This document shows, in pieces, positions 63,741 through 64,000 of a stretch of 64,000 bases of DNA (within the stretch, counting starts at the first letter, position 1; every line of letters starts with the position of its first letter). The stretch is from Actinobacteria bacterium OV450 (GTDB lineage Bacteria; Actinomycetota; Actinomycetes; Streptomycetales; Streptomycetaceae). The DNA is taken from the NCBI GenBank assembly GCA_001298555.1, contig LJCW01000330.1, positions 1 to 64,000 on the forward strand, written 5' to 3'. A program made the position numbers and the translations under genes. The notes beneath the pieces were generated by a model. The model saw only the letters and a list, made by a program, of their open reading frames with translations, did no database searches and had not been told where the DNA came from.

Positions 63741-63825
63741 GCCCGGCGTGCTTGGTCTGCCCAGCTTGCCCGGCGTGCTTGGTCTGCCCGGTCCGCCCTG
63801 CGTGCCCGGCGTGCTTGGTCTGCCC
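63741..63825 (+). repeat. three copies of a 22-bp repeat upstream of trmB
   Basis: GCCCGGCGTGCTTGGTCTGC plus CC occurs exactly at 63741, 63768 and 63804, with GTCCGCC-type spacers of 5 and 14 bases. It lies between the divergent-from-window lhgO stop and the trmB start. No gene is seen here. Confidence 0.85.
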
Positions 63826-63851
63826 GGTCCGCCTGTCCGCCCTGGGAGCGG

Positions 63852-64000
63852 TTACGACGTGCGCAGGGTCGTCAGGGCGCGGCGGGCGATTTCCCGTCCG
63901 ATCGGCAGCGAGGCGGTGGCTGCGGGCGACGGCGCATTCAGCACGTGCACCGCCCGCGCCCCCTCCTTGATCAGGAAGTCGTCCACCAGCGTCCCGTCCC
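63852..64000 (-). CDS. lhgO: L-2-hydroxyglutarate oxidase-like protein, C-terminal end (5' part outside window)
   Basis: Only the last 49 residues are present: [12 protein letters not shown], then [22 protein letters not shown], ending [10 protein letters not shown] with TAA at 63852. This tail matches the FAD-dependent LhgO/YgaF family, whose last helix reads [14 protein letters not shown]. The call rests on this short piece. Confidence 0.75.
   Translation of the reverse strand, partial: DGTLVDDFLIKEGARAVHVLNAPSPAATASLPIGREIARRALTTLRTS

Overview
The window is a high-GC actinobacterial chromosome segment, almost certainly Streptomyces. The evidence is bldC, an Lsr2-type protein, DUF3073, a DesK-like two-component pair, mycothiol-era enzyme families, many GTG starts and overlapping ATGA/GTGA gene junctions. 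From memory, the order dnaX-purD-purC-lsrL-purSQL-purF-purM-vdh-bldC-hrpA matches the conserved core about 200 kb from oriC in S. coelicolor. Two perfect parS sites in the window fit that location.

1-34.9 kb is conserved core. It holds the end of dnaX and most of the de novo purine pathway (purD, purC, purS-purQ-purL, purF, purM). Between these lie a degenerate M48-type membrane protein, a dimethylformamidase-like protein, a histidine kinase/response regulator pair, three tRNA-Gly genes and an Lsr2 paralogue. A Tat-exported sulfatase is preceded by a Cys-containing leader peptide. Next come valine dehydrogenase, bldC, hrpA, a DsbA/CcdA redox pair, tRNA-Asp/Phe/Asp/Glu, a zincin, two CrcB fluoride channels and a DEAD-box RNA helicase.

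35.0-38.3 kb is a decayed integrated element in tRNA-Lys. A 46-bp copy of the tRNA 3' half lies at each end. Inside are a broken tyrosine integrase, a fragment of a minus-strand gene, the C-terminal end of a polymorphic toxin with a His/Cys cysteine-peptidase-like domain, and a putative immunity gene.

38.3-58.7 kb is an accessory region with a candidate hydrazine-forming biosynthetic cluster. One arm, read leftwards, encodes two ATP-grasp ligases, a leaderless SBP_bac_5 protein, a flavin N-monooxygenase, a diaminobutyrate-type aminotransferase, a second N-monooxygenase, a stand-alone cupin, a FAD amine oxidase, a serine O-acetyltransferase, a stand-alone MetRS-like protein, a permease and a rhodanese. 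The divergent arm encodes an MFS exporter, a DinB-type protein, an IDO-like 2-oxoglutarate dioxygenase, a GNAT and AzlC/AzlD. The set N-hydroxylase + cupin + MetRS-like + amino-acid oxidase is the known logic that joins N6-hydroxylysine to an amino acid (glycine in the s56-p1 pathway) and releases a hydrazino acid. Here cupin and MetRS are separate genes, and the decorating enzymes do not match a product I recognise. To the left, a 53-aa secreted peptide with a repeated DPGWS motif is divergent to a TrmB/LuxR-type regulator. The 9-mer GCTGGCACA occurs in that divergent promoter and three times in the divergent promoter of the cluster, so the peptide/regulator pair may control it.

58.8-64 kb returns to core: initiator tRNA, a SpoIIE-type phosphatase, an M23 peptidase, a PrsW-like protease, trmB and the end of an lhgO-like gene. 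Everything was read by eye; no database search was run.
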